A DNA stretch of 64,000 bases, from contig JACZWU010000001.1 of assembly GCA_022571985.1 (NCBI GenBank), positions 405,501-469,500 of the forward strand. Direction: 5' to 3'. Below are positions 17,477 to 26,592 of the stretch, piece by piece (positions within the stretch are counted from its first letter, which is position 1; each line of letters starts with the position of its first letter). The notes beneath the pieces were generated by a model. It was not told where the DNA came from. It saw only the letters and a program-made list of their open reading frames with translations, and searched no databases. The position numbers were made by a program, and so were the translations under genes. The DNA is from Candidatus Zixiibacteriota bacterium (GTDB taxonomy: Bacteria; Zixibacteria; MSB-5A5; GN15; FEB-12).

Positions 17477-17602
17477 TATTCAATAATTATACATACTAAA
17501 GCAGATATTTCATATTCACAACAGGGGTTTATTTTACAGTCTCAGCTGACAGCGTCTTTTGTGATACTTCTCTCAATCCAATAAACCCTGCCTGCCAACC
17601 AT

Positions 17603-17609
17603 AGGAGGG
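17603..17609 (+). promoter_or_regulatory. Strong ribosome binding site before the CBS gene
   Basis: AGGAGGG lies six bases before the ATG at 17616 and fixes that start over the out-of-frame ATG at 17611. Confidence 0.85.
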
Positions 17610-17615
17610 CATGCC

Positions 17616-18056
17616 ATGTTAGTAAAGGATTTTCTTAAAAACAGAAATCGGGCTGTAATCACCGGTAAACCGTCAATGTCCATCCTTGAGGCCATGCAGC
17701 TGCTCGTCTCCAACCGCATCAGCTCCCTGCCAGTTTTGGACGAAGACAAAAAGCTGAAAGGAATTGTCAGCGACCGCGATATTTTCCGCTCTATCACGGT
17801 AGATAATAACGCTTTCAAAAATCTTTCGGTCAGCGACCTGATGACTACTCATTTAATAATTGGCGTTCCCGATGATGACCTGGGTTATATCGGCAGTGTC
17901 ATGACTAAAAATCATATCCGGCATATTCCTATTGTCGAGAACGACCAGTTGGTTGGCCTGGTCTCGGTGGGCGATGTTGTAAAATCCCATATTGATTCAA
18001 TCGAAGTCGAAAACCGGTATTTGATGAATTATATCAGCGGCGACTACCCGGGGTGA
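17616..18056 (+). CDS. CBS-domain pair protein
   Basis: A 146-residue protein consisting of two CBS motifs (about residues 8-60 and 75-130) and little else. Each has the typical end: LPVLDEDKKLKGIVSDRDIF and IPIVENDQLVGLVSVGDVV. Stand-alone CBS pairs bind adenine nucleotides and regulate partner proteins; the ligand here is unknown. It is divergent from the 16814 gene and overlaps the following gene by 4 bases (GTGA). Confidence 0.93.
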   Translation: MLVKDFLKNRNRAVITGKPSMSILEAMQLLVSNRISSLPVLDEDKKLKGIVSDRDIFRSITVDNNAFKNLSVSDLMTTHLIIGVPDDDLGYIGSVMTKNHIRHIPIVENDQLVGLVSVGDVVKSHIDSIEVENRYLMNYISGDYPG

Positions 18057-18955
18057 GGAAATTATATAAAATAGCGATTGGCTTAGTCGTATTGTTCACG
18101 CTTTTCTTTCTGCTGTGCTATGAACACTATAGTGTACCGGAAGATGCACGGGGTACAATATTCGTTATTGGTGATGACGCTTATGCTTACAACCCTTCTA
18201 AAGATATAAGAACTGAAATACCTGAGCTTGGAAAGCATTTGCAGCCCGCATTTCAATGTAAACTGTCACTTGATTCTTTCATTGTTTCGTCACTTAATCC
18301 CTTAGATAGCTCCAAAGGACTATTCGGATTTTACAAGGTTACCCCATTTGGAAAAACGGTTACAAGAATCGTAAAGCTAAGAGAACGTAGATATTTGAAA
18401 CAGTCTCTTGACTACAACGAACAATTAGACTTGTTTCTCTTTAATGGTCAACTAAACAGCGATGAAGATGGTTTGTATATTCTTGATACAGGATTCAACA
18501 TTATAGAAGATCTTTCATTCATTGTTAATTCTCTTGAGCGTCCTGGTTCGGTAGAGAACTATTACCTTCTTGATTCAACTACGCTTTTGTTTAACTATTT
18601 TTATCGGGAAGTTCGTTTGTATTCACTAAAAGACAGCACCTCGAAGATAATTGCGCATGGCTCTCTGGAGGCAATCAGTCATGACAGAACAAAAGTAGTT
18701 TTGTCTGTTGGTTATGGACTTCAACAGATAAATCTTCTAGTAGACCTTAAAGGAGGTCCTGATGTCAAATTACCTCCAATTAATTCTGCAGGCTTTTGCT
18801 TTTCACCGGACGACTCATATATAGCATGCATGCACGGTACGAATGATCTTTCAAATACATTCGAGCTACACATTTACGAAAGAAGCTCGCACAAAATGTA
18901 TAAGACAAAAATCACGGGCAGAGGCTATTTGGTCTGGGTAAATAAAGAAAACTAG
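18053..18955 (+). CDS. Hypothetical membrane-anchored protein, propeller-like
   Basis: A 300-residue protein starting at a GTG that overlaps the CBS gene stop. An N-terminal hydrophobic helix (residues ~7-23) then a periplasmic or external domain. The body has repeated short strands with blocks such as GLYILDTGFNI, and near the C-terminus FSPDDSYIACM, of the kind found in WD40-like or TolB-type beta-propellers. No recognised enzyme motif. Base composition is more A+T rich than the operon before it. Co-translation with the CBS protein suggests, but does not prove, a joint function. Confidence 0.75.
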   Translation: MRKLYKIAIGLVVLFTLFFLLCYEHYSVPEDARGTIFVIGDDAYAYNPSKDIRTEIPELGKHLQPAFQCKLSLDSFIVSSLNPLDSSKGLFGFYKVTPFGKTVTRIVKLRERRYLKQSLDYNEQLDLFLFNGQLNSDEDGLYILDTGFNIIEDLSFIVNSLERPGSVENYYLLDSTTLLFNYFYREVRLYSLKDSTSKIIAHGSLEAISHDRTKVVLSVGYGLQQINLLVDLKGGPDVKLPPINSAGFCFSPDDSYIACMHGTNDLSNTFELHIYERSSHKMYKTKITGRGYLVWVNKEN

Positions 18956-19010
18956 ATTTGCCTACTTTGACATATGTTGCTATATTAGTATACTAATGAG
19001 TTAACTGCAT

Positions 19011-21467
19011 ATGAAAAAATATAGTATCATAAAATTCTTGTGTTCTCCGATTTGTCTAAGTTGTGTCTTCTTTGTACTATGGTCAAATTCGAGTGCTTCA
19101 GCTACTGGAAGAAATACTCCCGTTTTCATTGAAAACATAGGCCAGTGGCCGGATAGTGTTTTATTCGTCTGCAATACAGGATCACAGGCTCTTTGGTTTA
19201 CATATAATGGCGTACATCATAGGTTGGCAAGAATAGATACTTCTGCTACCCGAACAAGCAGCCTGAGATCGAAACTTGGTGCCAAACACCCAGTATTGGG
19301 CAAATTTGGTGCAACTCTGCCACAGCTTGAATTTATGACTGTTTCTGCCAAATTTGAAGGCACTAACCCCAACGTCAAAGTATTAGGGGCGTCCAAACAG
19401 AAACAATATTATAATTTTTATAAAGGCAGGGACCGCTCAAAATGGAAGTCACATGTCCCCTGTTTTGAGTCAATAATCTATGAAGATATCTACCCAGGCA
19501 TAAATCTGTCGTACTACAGCAATGGGAATAAGATAGAATACGATTTTATGGTCTCTCCCACTGCCGACCCTTCTCAAATAAGAATCGCATACCAGGGAGC
19601 AAAATCTGTCCAAATCAGCAAAAAGGGGAAACTGATAGTCGGCGCCGATTGGGGAGAAATTATAGAAAGTAAACCCAAAGTCTATCAGATGAAAGGTGGC
19701 CGACGAAAAGTAATTGATGCTTCTTTCAACATGCTATCGGAAAACATGATCGGATTCAAGGTATCAAAAGAGTATGACAAAAGCAAAAAACTGATAATAG
19801 ATCCAGTGCTTAGCTATAGCACATACTTTGGTACAGTTTCGGGGCAAATTGCACTTAGCATTGACCTGGACAGCCAGGGGAATATGCTCATAAGTGGGTT
19901 AACAGGGCCGTCTTTTCCAACATTCAAAGCGTTTGACAGCGTTGGCTCAGGTGGTCAAGATGCGTTTATTAGCAAGATTTCTGCGTCCGGACACGAACTA
20001 ATTTTTAGTACGTATCTGGGTGGAGATGAATGGGAGCTCTTTAGTAACGCAAAAACAGACACCTTCGATAACATTTATGTTGCAGGAATAACATTGTCTC
20101 CAAACTTTCCTGCCTTAATTGGCTACGACACTACTTTTGATGGAATTAAGGAAACCGGTTTCCTGTGCAAGTTCACGCCAGGATGCGATTCTATGATATA
20201 CTCAACATTTGTAGGAGGTTCAGATTTTGATTTCCTGGTGGGATTGGATGTGGATAATGACGGCTTTGCATATGTGACAGGACTGACTACTTCAACCGAT
20301 CTTGTTTTTGAGTATTCATACATAAGAGAATATATGAATAGAGGAGACGGATTTTTGGTAAAAGTTTCGCCCGATGGGCAGAGCCCTGTATTTGGTACAT
20401 ATTTGGGGGGGTATGATAATAGTGATTTCCCCTTCGGAATTGCAGTGGATGACTCTGGAAACGCTTTTGTCACTGGATATACTACTTCTAATGACTTCCC
20501 AAGCACTGACCCTTCGGATACGATTATGTGGAATGCTGGCTATGATGCTTTCGTGCAGCAAATTTCTACTAATGATAGTAGCCTTGTATATTCTGTTCGT
20601 TTTGGCAGTACCGGCGACGATGAAGGACTGGATATTAAACTCGATAAGTCAGGCGACGCATATGTCACCGGTAGGGCTTTCGGCAGGGGTTTCCCCCTAA
20701 TGAATGCCTATGATTCAACTCCCAATGGAGGTGGAGACTTGTTTGTGAGTAAATTCCAGAAAAGCACAGGCAATCTGCTTTTTTCAACTTATATGGGAAG
20801 TAGAAGTTGGGATGACAGCTATTGTATTGGTGTTGACAATGAGCATAGGGTCTGGATTGCAGGTGATACATGGGAAGACAATTTCCCTACTGTTGATGCT
20901 TTTGACAATACGTTTAACGGGAGGATTGATGCCTTTGTGGCTTGTCTTTCGGCGTCTGGCTCAGAATTACTTTATAGTACTTATTTGGGTGGAAACGAAT
21001 GGGATGGTTTCTTTGGCATGGTAATTGATGCTTCAAATAATGTGTATTTGGCAGGTAGAACCCAATCTCTAAATTACCCTACAATTGATCCATATCAGGC
21101 AGAACTTGGAGGTCATTGGGACGTTGTAATTGCAAAATTTAGTCCGGTGGCAACTTCGATTGATGATTCTGCTGGTTCAACATTGCCTGCGAAATTTGTG
21201 ATTAGTAACAATTATCCTAATCCGTTTAATCCATCTACTACTATCTCGTATTCCTTGCCTGAGAGATCTCATACACAAATTGTTGTCTATAATATATTAG
21301 GTGAAGAAGTTATAAAGCTCGTTGATCAAGTAAAATCAGCTGGTAGTTATACAGTGACATGGAACGGTATGGATAGAAATGGCAAGGTTTCTGCAACAGG
21401 AGTCTACTTTTATCAACTAGTAACTGAAAACTACCGAGAATCTAAGAAAATGCTTTTGCTCAAATAG
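19011..21467 (+). CDS. Exported DUF7948/SBBP-repeat protein with T9SS-type C-terminal domain
   Basis: An 818-residue paralogue in architecture of the 388 protein. Signal segment at residues ~8-30. The DUF7948-type domain covers ~35-260 (FIENIGQWPDSV, later YDFMVSPTADPSQIRI). There are seven SBBP-type repeats, each opening with a YSTYLGG-like motif, some diverged (YSTFVGG, YSVRFGS, FSTYMGS). Residues ~735-818 are a FlgD/T9SS type A sorting domain: NNYPNPFNPSTTISYSLP, VYNILGEEV, then GVYFYQL and a basic end KKMLLLK. This tail normally directs type IX secretion and is removed at the surface. The 388 protein has a dockerin-like module instead. Protein is likely surface-attached or released; repeat function unknown. 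Confidence 0.92.
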   Translation: MKKYSIIKFLCSPICLSCVFFVLWSNSSASATGRNTPVFIENIGQWPDSVLFVCNTGSQALWFTYNGVHHRLARIDTSATRTSSLRSKLGAKHPVLGKFGATLPQLEFMTVSAKFEGTNPNVKVLGASKQKQYYNFYKGRDRSKWKSHVPCFESIIYEDIYPGINLSYYSNGNKIEYDFMVSPTADPSQIRIAYQGAKSVQISKKGKLIVGADWGEIIESKPKVYQMKGGRRKVIDASFNMLSENMIGFKVSKEYDKSKKLIIDPVLSYSTYFGTVSGQIALSIDLDSQGNMLISGLTGPSFPTFKAFDSVGSGGQDAFISKISASGHELIFSTYLGGDEWELFSNAKTDTFDNIYVAGITLSPNFPALIGYDTTFDGIKETGFLCKFTPGCDSMIYSTFVGGSDFDFLVGLDVDNDGFAYVTGLTTSTDLVFEYSYIREYMNRGDGFLVKVSPDGQSPVFGTYLGGYDNSDFPFGIAVDDSGNAFVTGYTTSNDFPSTDPSDTIMWNAGYDAFVQQISTNDSSLVYSVRFGSTGDDEGLDIKLDKSGDAYVTGRAFGRGFPLMNAYDSTPNGGGDLFVSKFQKSTGNLLFSTYMGSRSWDDSYCIGVDNEHRVWIAGDTWEDNFPTVDAFDNTFNGRIDAFVACLSASGSELLYSTYLGGNEWDGFFGMVIDASNNVYLAGRTQSLNYPTIDPYQAELGGHWDVVIAKFSPVATSIDDSAGSTLPAKFVISNNYPNPFNPSTTISYSLPERSHTQIVVYNILGEEVIKLVDQVKSAGSYTVTWNGMDRNGKVSATGVYFYQLVTENYRESKKMLLLK

Positions 21468-22013
21468 CTGTGTGCCCAGTTGTACTCGGTGGGACTATTG
21501 TCCATCGCAAATTCACTTGCTAATCACTGCAAAATACGCCGCCCCACCACTATATAAAACGGCAGCTCTTGAATACCATGACTAAGAAACAATTCTATTC
21601 CGAACATCGCATACAAGCACTTGTCTTATCTTTTTCTGTGTCCGCTGATTACAAAATCACTACAAGTCCTGATAGCCGAAAAGTAAAATATAACAAAACG
21701 AACCCAAATGTGATGTGAATAAGTGTTTGTATTATTGGCTGGATTCTCGCATGCGCGAGAATGACGAGACCAAAACTTGTGGGCGGCAGACGTCTCGTCT
21801 GCCCCAGTGTTTAGTATGCAATAATTTTAAGATGGATTCCTGCCTGCCCCTCGGCTCCCAAGTCTACGCTAGGGACTTTGTACTCTCGGGATTAAAACGC
21901 AGGAAAGACACCAGCAGATGTTCAATCCTCTTAAGATTGAACACATTCACAATACGTACGTTATAAGAATATCGAAAATATCATCAACTCTTTAAAACGA
22001 AGGGACAACCCGG
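21468..22013. other. Gene-poor stretch with dispersed repeats
   Basis: No convincing gene. At 21741-21765 is a GGATTCTCGC...GCGAGAATGAC palindrome, and at 21781-21805 a GGGCGGCAGACG...CGTCTGCCCC palindrome. The repeat-associated word AGATGGATTCCTGCC lies near 21831. The frame at 21715-21966 is built from these repeats. A possible 46-codon frame at 21578-21718 is listed under rejected items. Confidence 0.7.
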
Positions 22014-22556
22014 ATGTCTGAGCTTATTAATGAGAAGAGAAGAAAGTTTCTCAAAAAAAGTTTAATCGGAGGCATTGGCATTGCGGCCGTTCCTGTTTTA
22101 GCCTTTTCTCAAGCAGAAGAATCTGCATATTTAAAGGCACGGCAAACAAGTAAAAATCTGTCCGACAAGGGACCCGCTGCCGACGAAGAAATGGTTTTTG
22201 AAATGGTTCACAAAGCCCATTTCAACATTCAAATAGTGAAAGAACTACAAGCAAAAGAACCATCACTTGTAAATGCATCCTGGGACTGGGGTGGGGGCGA
22301 TTTCGAAACTCCTTTAGGGGCAGCTTCGCATACGGGAAATCGTGAGATTGCAGAATTCTTGATTGCCAACGGAGCACGCCCGAACTTGTTTGCAGCTACA
22401 ATGCTGGGACGACTTGACATAGTAAAGGGTTTTTTAGAATTGGATCCGAATTTGAAAAACTGCAAAGGGCCACACGGACTTTCACTTCTTCATCACGCAG
22501 AAAAAGGCAAGGAGAAAGCAAAAGAAATTGTCAAGTATTTGAACTCCTTGTCATAA
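22014..22556 (+). CDS. Tat-exported ankyrin-repeat protein
   Basis: A 180-residue protein with a twin-arginine signal (RRKFLKKSLIGG, then a hydrophobic run to VLAFSQA). The mature part has ankyrin-type repeats: TPLGAASHTGNREIAEFLIANGARPN is the clearest (~98-123), with neighbours around ATMLGRLDIVKGFLELDPN and LSLLHHAEKGKEKAKEIVKYL. Ankyrin repeats mediate protein contacts and no enzyme motif is present. Tat export implies folding in the cytoplasm before transport. The gene stands alone, flanked on both sides by dispersed palindromic repeats. An AAGGGA run 11 bases before the ATG may be the ribosome site. Confidence 0.88.
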   Translation: MSELINEKRRKFLKKSLIGGIGIAAVPVLAFSQAEESAYLKARQTSKNLSDKGPAADEEMVFEMVHKAHFNIQIVKELQAKEPSLVNASWDWGGGDFETPLGAASHTGNREIAEFLIANGARPNLFAATMLGRLDIVKGFLELDPNLKNCKGPHGLSLLHHAEKGKEKAKEIVKYLNSLS

Positions 22557-22586
22557 GAAACCGAAAGGAGCCTGTATTTCCAGTAT

Positions 22587-22674
22587 GTGGGCGGCCCGCC
22601 GCGGCGGGTCTCGTCTGCCCCGGCGCTGAGTACGAAATCATATGAAGATGGATTCCAGCCTTCGCTGGAAAGAC
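22587..22674. repeat. Two dispersed palindromic repeats downstream of the ankyrin gene
   Basis: At 22587-22621 a GTGGGCGGC...CTGCCCC element with a CCCGCCGCGGCGGG centre. At 22647-22674 a GATGGATTCCAGCC...GGCTGGAA-type element. Both belong to the families of the 10-kb island. Confidence 0.75.
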
Positions 22675-22762
22675 AGAAAAGACAGAAATGAGAGATAAGC
22701 GGCAAGAACAGAAAAAGCAGAAATTACAAACAGAATCAATAGAGCGAATCCGACAACGTCGG

Positions 22763-23320
22763 CTAAACCTCCATTACCTCTTTTTCTTTTGCAGCAAGGA
22801 GGACATCGATTTTTTTGGTGTGGTTGTCGGTTAATTCCTGAATCTCGTCGTGCAAATCATGCTCCTGGTCTTCGGAAACTTCTTTATCTTTCTGCAGCTT
22901 TTTGACGTGTTCGTTGGCGTCACGGCGGATATTACGGATAGCCACCCGGCCTTCTTCGGCCAGATGTTTACATTGCCTGGCCATTTCTTTGCGGCGTTCT
23001 TCGTTTAGGGCAGGTATGGGAACACGAATAGTGGTACCATCGGCTATCGGATTTAGTCCCAGATCTGCCGACTGAATTCCTTTGATAATGTCACCGACCG
23101 TGCTTTTGTCAAAGGCCTGCACTACCAAAAGGCGCGGCTCCGGAGCATTAACTGTGGCTACTTGATTTAAGGGCATAGAAGTACCGTAAGCCTCGACTTT
23201 AACAGTATCAAGCAGATGTGCGCTGGCTTTGCCGGTGCGGACTGCCCGGAACTCACTGGCCACGACCTCCACGGTCTTATCCATTTTCTGGTCTATCTCT
23301 TCTTTATAGGCTTCCTGCAT
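22763..23320 (-). CDS. frr: Ribosome recycling factor
   Basis: A 185-residue RRF that, with EF-G, splits post-termination ribosomes. FRAVRTGKASAHLLD, the core PLNQVATV, RLLVVQAFDKS and the C-terminal NIRRDANEHVKKLQK helix are family landmarks. Last gene of the rpsB-tsf-pyrH-frr cluster, 28 bases after pyrH, the usual bacterial order. Confidence 0.97.
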   Translation of the reverse strand: MQEAYKEEIDQKMDKTVEVVASEFRAVRTGKASAHLLDTVKVEAYGTSMPLNQVATVNAPEPRLLVVQAFDKSTVGDIIKGIQSADLGLNPIADGTTIRVPIPALNEERRKEMARQCKHLAEEGRVAIRNIRRDANEHVKKLQKDKEVSEDQEHDLHDEIQELTDNHTKKIDVLLAAKEKEVMEV

Positions 23321-23348
23321 TATTGCCTCCTGAATCTGCTCCGATTTT

Positions 23349-24071
23349 CTATGAAATCAGCGTCCCGACCTCTTCTCCCATGACAACCCGTTTGAGATTG
23401 CCGGGCACATTTAAATCTATAACACGGATAGGAATCTGGTTGTCTTTTAAAAGCGATATGGCGGTTGAATCGATAACTTTCAGCTCTTTGACCAGCACAT
23501 CCATATAATTCAGCTCGCGGTAAAATTCTGCTTCACTATCTTGTTTAGGGTCAGCCGAATAGACGCCGTCAACGTTGGTCGCTTTTATAAATACTTCGGC
23601 GCCGATTTCCATCGCCCGCAGCGAGGCCGCAGTATCCGTAGTGAAGTAAGGATTACCCGTACCGGCAGCAAGAATTACCAGACGGCCTTTTTCCATATGG
23701 CGGATAGCGCGTCTTCTGATATATGGTTCAGCGAAAGTTTCCATTTTTACTGCCGACATCACTCTGGTATAAACACCCAGACTTTCCAAGCAGTCCATCA
23801 GAGCCAGACTGTTTATGACCGTGGCCATCATACCCATATTATCAGCGGTGACACGGTCCATACCGCGTTTGACCATTTCCTGGCCGCGGCAGATATTTCC
23901 GCCGCCAACAACTAAGCCGATTTCCAGATTCAACTTTTTTATTTCAAGAATTTGTTCGCAGATACGCTGAATTGCTAAAGGGTCAAGTCCGAACGATTCG
24001 CTGCCCATCAAAGCTTCACCGGAAAGTTTGAGAAGAATTCTTTTGTACTTGGGGCTATCCTCTTCAGACAT
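23349..24071 (-). CDS. pyrH: UMP kinase
   Basis: A 240-residue bacterial UMP kinase of the amino-acid-kinase fold, phosphorylating UMP to [15 protein letters not shown] at the start, [25 protein letters not shown], the [15 protein letters not shown] block and [16 protein letters not shown] are all intact. It abuts tsf, sharing one base, and follows the conserved rpsB-tsf-pyrH-frr order. Confidence 0.97.
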   Translation of the reverse strand: MSEEDSPKYKRILLKLSGEALMGSESFGLDPLAIQRICEQILEIKKLNLEIGLVVGGGNICRGQEMVKRGMDRVTADNMGMMATVINSLALMDCLESLGVYTRVMSAVKMETFAEPYIRRRAIRHMEKGRLVILAAGTGNPYFTTDTAASLRAMEIGAEVFIKATNVDGVYSADPKQDSEAEFYRELNYMDVLVKELKVIDSTAISLLKDNQIPIRVIDLNVPGNLKRVVMGEEVGTLIS

Positions 24072-24667
24072 TAATTTTCACCCAGACGGAAGCGGGAGAA
24101 TCTGCAGATTTTCATATTCTCTCCCAATGCAGCAATCGTTTCATTGACCAGTTCTTCTATAGTCTTGTCGTTGTCTTTTACAAACGGCTGCTCTAAAAGA
24201 ACTGTTTCGGCGTAATATTTTTCAATTTTGCCGGTAACTATTTTTTCAATAATTTTTTCAGGTTTGCCTTCTTTAAGCGCCTGCTGTTTGAAAATTTCGC
24301 GCTCTTTTTCCAGCAAAGTCGGGTCAAGTTCATCGCGTGAGACACAGCTGGGACTGGTGGCAGCTATATGCATGGCCACGTCCCGGGCAAAGCCTTTGAA
24401 CTGGTCGGTGCGCGCCACAAAATCTGTTTCGCAGTTGATTTCGACCATAACGCCAAGCTTGTCACCGGCATGAATATATGAGGCTACCACACCTTCGGCG
24501 GTCTGACGCCCTTCTTTTGAGGCAGCTTTGGCAATGCCTTTCTCACGTAAGACTGTTATGGCTTTTTCCACATCGCCGTTTGCTTCGGACAGCGCTTTTT
24601 TGCAGTCCATCATGCCAGCTCCGGTTTTTGTGCGTAACTCTTTGACCATGCTTGCAGTTATATCCAT
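24071..24667 (-). CDS. tsf: Elongation factor Ts
   Basis: A 198-residue EF-Ts, the GDP/GTP exchange factor of EF-Tu. N-terminal UBA-like segment ending [12 protein letters not shown], then [15 protein letters not shown], and the core [21 protein letters not shown]. The C-terminal part (LLEQPFVKD) is shortened as in the compact ~200-residue class, lacking part of the E. coli-type dimerisation region. It lies 47 bases after rpsB. Confidence 0.96.
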   Translation of the reverse strand: MDITASMVKELRTKTGAGMMDCKKALSEANGDVEKAITVLREKGIAKAASKEGRQTAEGVVASYIHAGDKLGVMVEINCETDFVARTDQFKGFARDVAMHIAATSPSCVSRDELDPTLLEKEREIFKQQALKEGKPEKIIEKIVTGKIEKYYAETVLLEQPFVKDNDKTIEELVNETIAALGENMKICRFSRFRLGEN

Positions 24668-24714
24668 TATCTGATTCCTAAATAATACTCGTTTAGTTGT
24701 TCGTGCTATTTCAA

Positions 24715-25509
24715 TTATGTTTTATCGTTCTTGGTATCGGCAGATTTTTCTTCATCCGAAGAAGTATAAACGGTCTGAGGAGTTCCTCTTTCTTCATCGA
24801 CAGCAGATTCAATCATACCCTGTGTAAGGCCGCTTCTGGTATCTAAAGCGGCATCAACCAGCTCTCTGATTAAAATCTTGATAGATTTAATAGCGTCATC
24901 ATTGGCAGCAATGGGAAAATCAATCAAATCAGGATCGGCATTGGTATCGAGGATTCCTATAATGGGTATTCCAAGCTTCGAAGCTTCTGCTACTGCAATA
25001 TTTTCACGTCTGGCATCGACAACAATTACCAGACCGGGTTTGACATTCATATCTTTTATACCGCCCAGCACTTTTTCGAGACGCTCAGCCTGTTTGTCAA
25101 ACTTGATCCGTTCTTTCTTGGTGAACTGTTCAATCTCGCCGGTTTCTTTCATCTTCTCAATATTTTTAAGCTTTTTAATCGACTGCTTGATGGTGTCAAA
25201 GTTGGTCAGCATACCACCCAGCCAGCGTTCGGTAACATAGAAGCCGCCGCAGCGTTTGGCTTCTTCGACTATTACGGCTTTGGCCTGTTTTTTGGTACCG
25301 ACAAACAGAATAGAACGTCCGCGGCTGACTACTTCACGAACTTTGGTTTTGGCAACTTCGAGCGAGTTAAGAGTTTTTTTGAGGTCGATAATATAGATGC
25401 CGTTGCGAGCGGCAAAAATAAACGGCTTCATTTTGGGGTTCCAGCGACGTGTCTGATGGCCGAAATGCACCCCGGCTTCTAAAAAGTCTTTAATTTTTGG
25501 TGAAAGCAT
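24715..25509 (-). CDS. rpsB: Ribosomal protein S2
   Basis: A 264-residue S2. LLEAGVHFGHQT-type start (DFLEAGVHFGHQTRRWNPKM), GIYIIDLKKT, ERWLGGMLTNF and the NADPDLIDFPIAANDDAIKS block are diagnostic. The ~35-residue acidic C-terminal tail (DEERGTPQTVYTSSDEEKS) is extra relative to shorter homologues. First of rpsB-tsf-pyrH-frr and separated by 121 bases, with inverted repeats, from rpsI upstream. Confidence 0.97.
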   Translation of the reverse strand: MLSPKIKDFLEAGVHFGHQTRRWNPKMKPFIFAARNGIYIIDLKKTLNSLEVAKTKVREVVSRGRSILFVGTKKQAKAVIVEEAKRCGGFYVTERWLGGMLTNFDTIKQSIKKLKNIEKMKETGEIEQFTKKERIKFDKQAERLEKVLGGIKDMNVKPGLVIVVDARRENIAVAEASKLGIPIIGILDTNADPDLIDFPIAANDDAIKSIKILIRELVDAALDTRSGLTQGMIESAVDEERGTPQTVYTSSDEEKSADTKNDKT

Positions 25510-25620
25510 ACATCTCCTGAGGCTTGGGTTAATCTTGACCGCTGCTTCTACCCTGTCAAAAACCCTGTATTAAGGGACCCTAAGACAGGTCAGCTGCGGC
25601 TGCTTACTTAACTTATTTAT
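25510..25620 (-). promoter_or_regulatory. Structured leader between rpsI and rpsB (candidate)
   Basis: On the transcribed strand the stretch contains CCTGTC...GACAGG enclosing CCCT...AGGG followed by TTTTT. This could be a weak intrinsic terminator after rpsI, or a leader through which S2 controls its own operon as is known in other bacteria. The pairing is seen by eye; its function is inference. Confidence 0.4.
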
Positions 25621-25630
25621 CTAAAAAAAC

Positions 25631-26023
25631 TTAACGTTTCGAATACTGGAATTTCTTACGGGCTTTCGGCTGACCATATTTTTTACGTTCAACAGCTCTG
25701 GGGTCACGGGTCAAAAAGCCTTCTTTTTTTAGGGCCGGTCGTAATTCCGGGTCTAGCAGAATAAGCGCTCTGGCTATGCCCAGTCTGATTGCTCCGGCCT
25801 GACCGGAAAGACCCCCACCGGAGGTGGTGCAAACAATATCAAGCTGACCAGCCATTTCTAAAGCTTCCATCGGCTCGCTGGCATACTGCAGTACGGTATC
25901 TCTGAGCAGGTAATCTCTGGCCTTCTTCTTATTAATTATAAAAGAGCCTTTACCCTGAGATATTATTACTCTGGCAGTTGATTCTTTACGTCTTCCGGTT
26001 GCTGCGAATTTATTATCGGTCAT
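25631..26023 (-). CDS. rpsI: Ribosomal protein S9
   Basis: A 130-residue S9 with the standard GRRKESTARV start, the GGGLSGQAGAIRLGIARAL core and the basic C-terminal tail ending KKFQYSKR, which reaches the tRNA anticodon in the P site. It lies 12 bases after rplM in the conserved rplM-rpsI pair. Confidence 0.97.
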   Translation of the reverse strand: MTDNKFAATGRRKESTARVIISQGKGSFIINKKKARDYLLRDTVLQYASEPMEALEMAGQLDIVCTTSGGGLSGQAGAIRLGIARALILLDPELRPALKKEGFLTRDPRAVERKKYGQPKARKKFQYSKR

Positions 26024-26035
26024 TTACAATCAATC

Positions 26036-26470
26036 CTATTTGTTAATCGCCAGTGATTCTGGTTTCTGGGCAGCATGCTCATGTTTGGCTCCGGCATAGA
26101 CATGCAATTTTTTCAGCATTTTCCGGCCAAGTTTGTTTTTTGGCAGCATTCCTCTTACGGCATGGATAAAAACAAATTCGGGTGTTGACTGCATTTTTTT
26201 CTTAAATGATGTCTCTTTTAATCCACCCGGATAACCAGAATATCTATAATACATGTTCTGTTCTAGTTTCTTGCCAGAAACTTTTAGACCGCTGGCGTTA
26301 ACTGCAATGACATGGTCGCCGGTATCCATATGCGGAGTGAAAATTGGCTTGTCTTTGCCTCTCAAAATATTGGCGACTTTGACAGCAGTACGACCCAGCA
26401 CTACCCCGTTTAGGTCAACCAGATGCCATTTGCGGTTGCTCGAATCAATTTTTGGTATGTATGTCTTCAT
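26036..26470 (-). CDS. rplM: Ribosomal protein L13
   Basis: A 144-residue L13: RKWHLVDLNGVVLGRTAVKVANILRGKDKP, in shorter blocks, at the N-terminus; then GDHVIAVNASGLKVSGKK, YRYSGYPGGLKE and VRGMLPKNKLGRKMLKKL. First gene of the rplM-rpsI pair. An AAAGGA run precedes the ATG at 26470, and a sigma-70-like promoter lies 36-63 bases upstream. Confidence 0.97.
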   Translation of the reverse strand: MKTYIPKIDSSNRKWHLVDLNGVVLGRTAVKVANILRGKDKPIFTPHMDTGDHVIAVNASGLKVSGKKLEQNMYYRYSGYPGGLKETSFKKKMQSTPEFVFIHAVRGMLPKNKLGRKMLKKLHVYAGAKHEHAAQKPESLAINK

Positions 26471-26505
26471 ATTCCTTTAGCTCAATTATAGTTACAGAGC
26501 CACCC

Positions 26506-26533
26506 AGTATAATAAGTTGTCGGAAAAAGTCAA
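26506..26533 (-). promoter_or_regulatory. Sigma-70-like promoter for rplM-rpsI
   Basis: On the minus strand TTGACT (26528-26533), a 16-base spacer, then TATACT (26506-26511). It is placed 36 bases before the rplM start. Two good boxes at acceptable spacing; not tested. Confidence 0.55.
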
Positions 26534-26592
26534 TACTGGCTTTAAACTTTCTCACATTTGATTTTTGCCACAGAGTTTATATGAAAGTTGCT

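Noticed and set aside
21578-21718. 46-codon plus-strand frame (MTKKQFYSEH...)
   Set aside because: No ribosome site. The only link to 4197-4334 is the short shared word, too little to call a gene.
21715-21966. 83-codon plus-strand frame
   Set aside because: Built from palindromic repeats at 21741-21805, with no family likeness.
22493-22705. 70-codon minus-strand frame
   Set aside because: Runs through a repeat and antisense to the end of the ankyrin gene.
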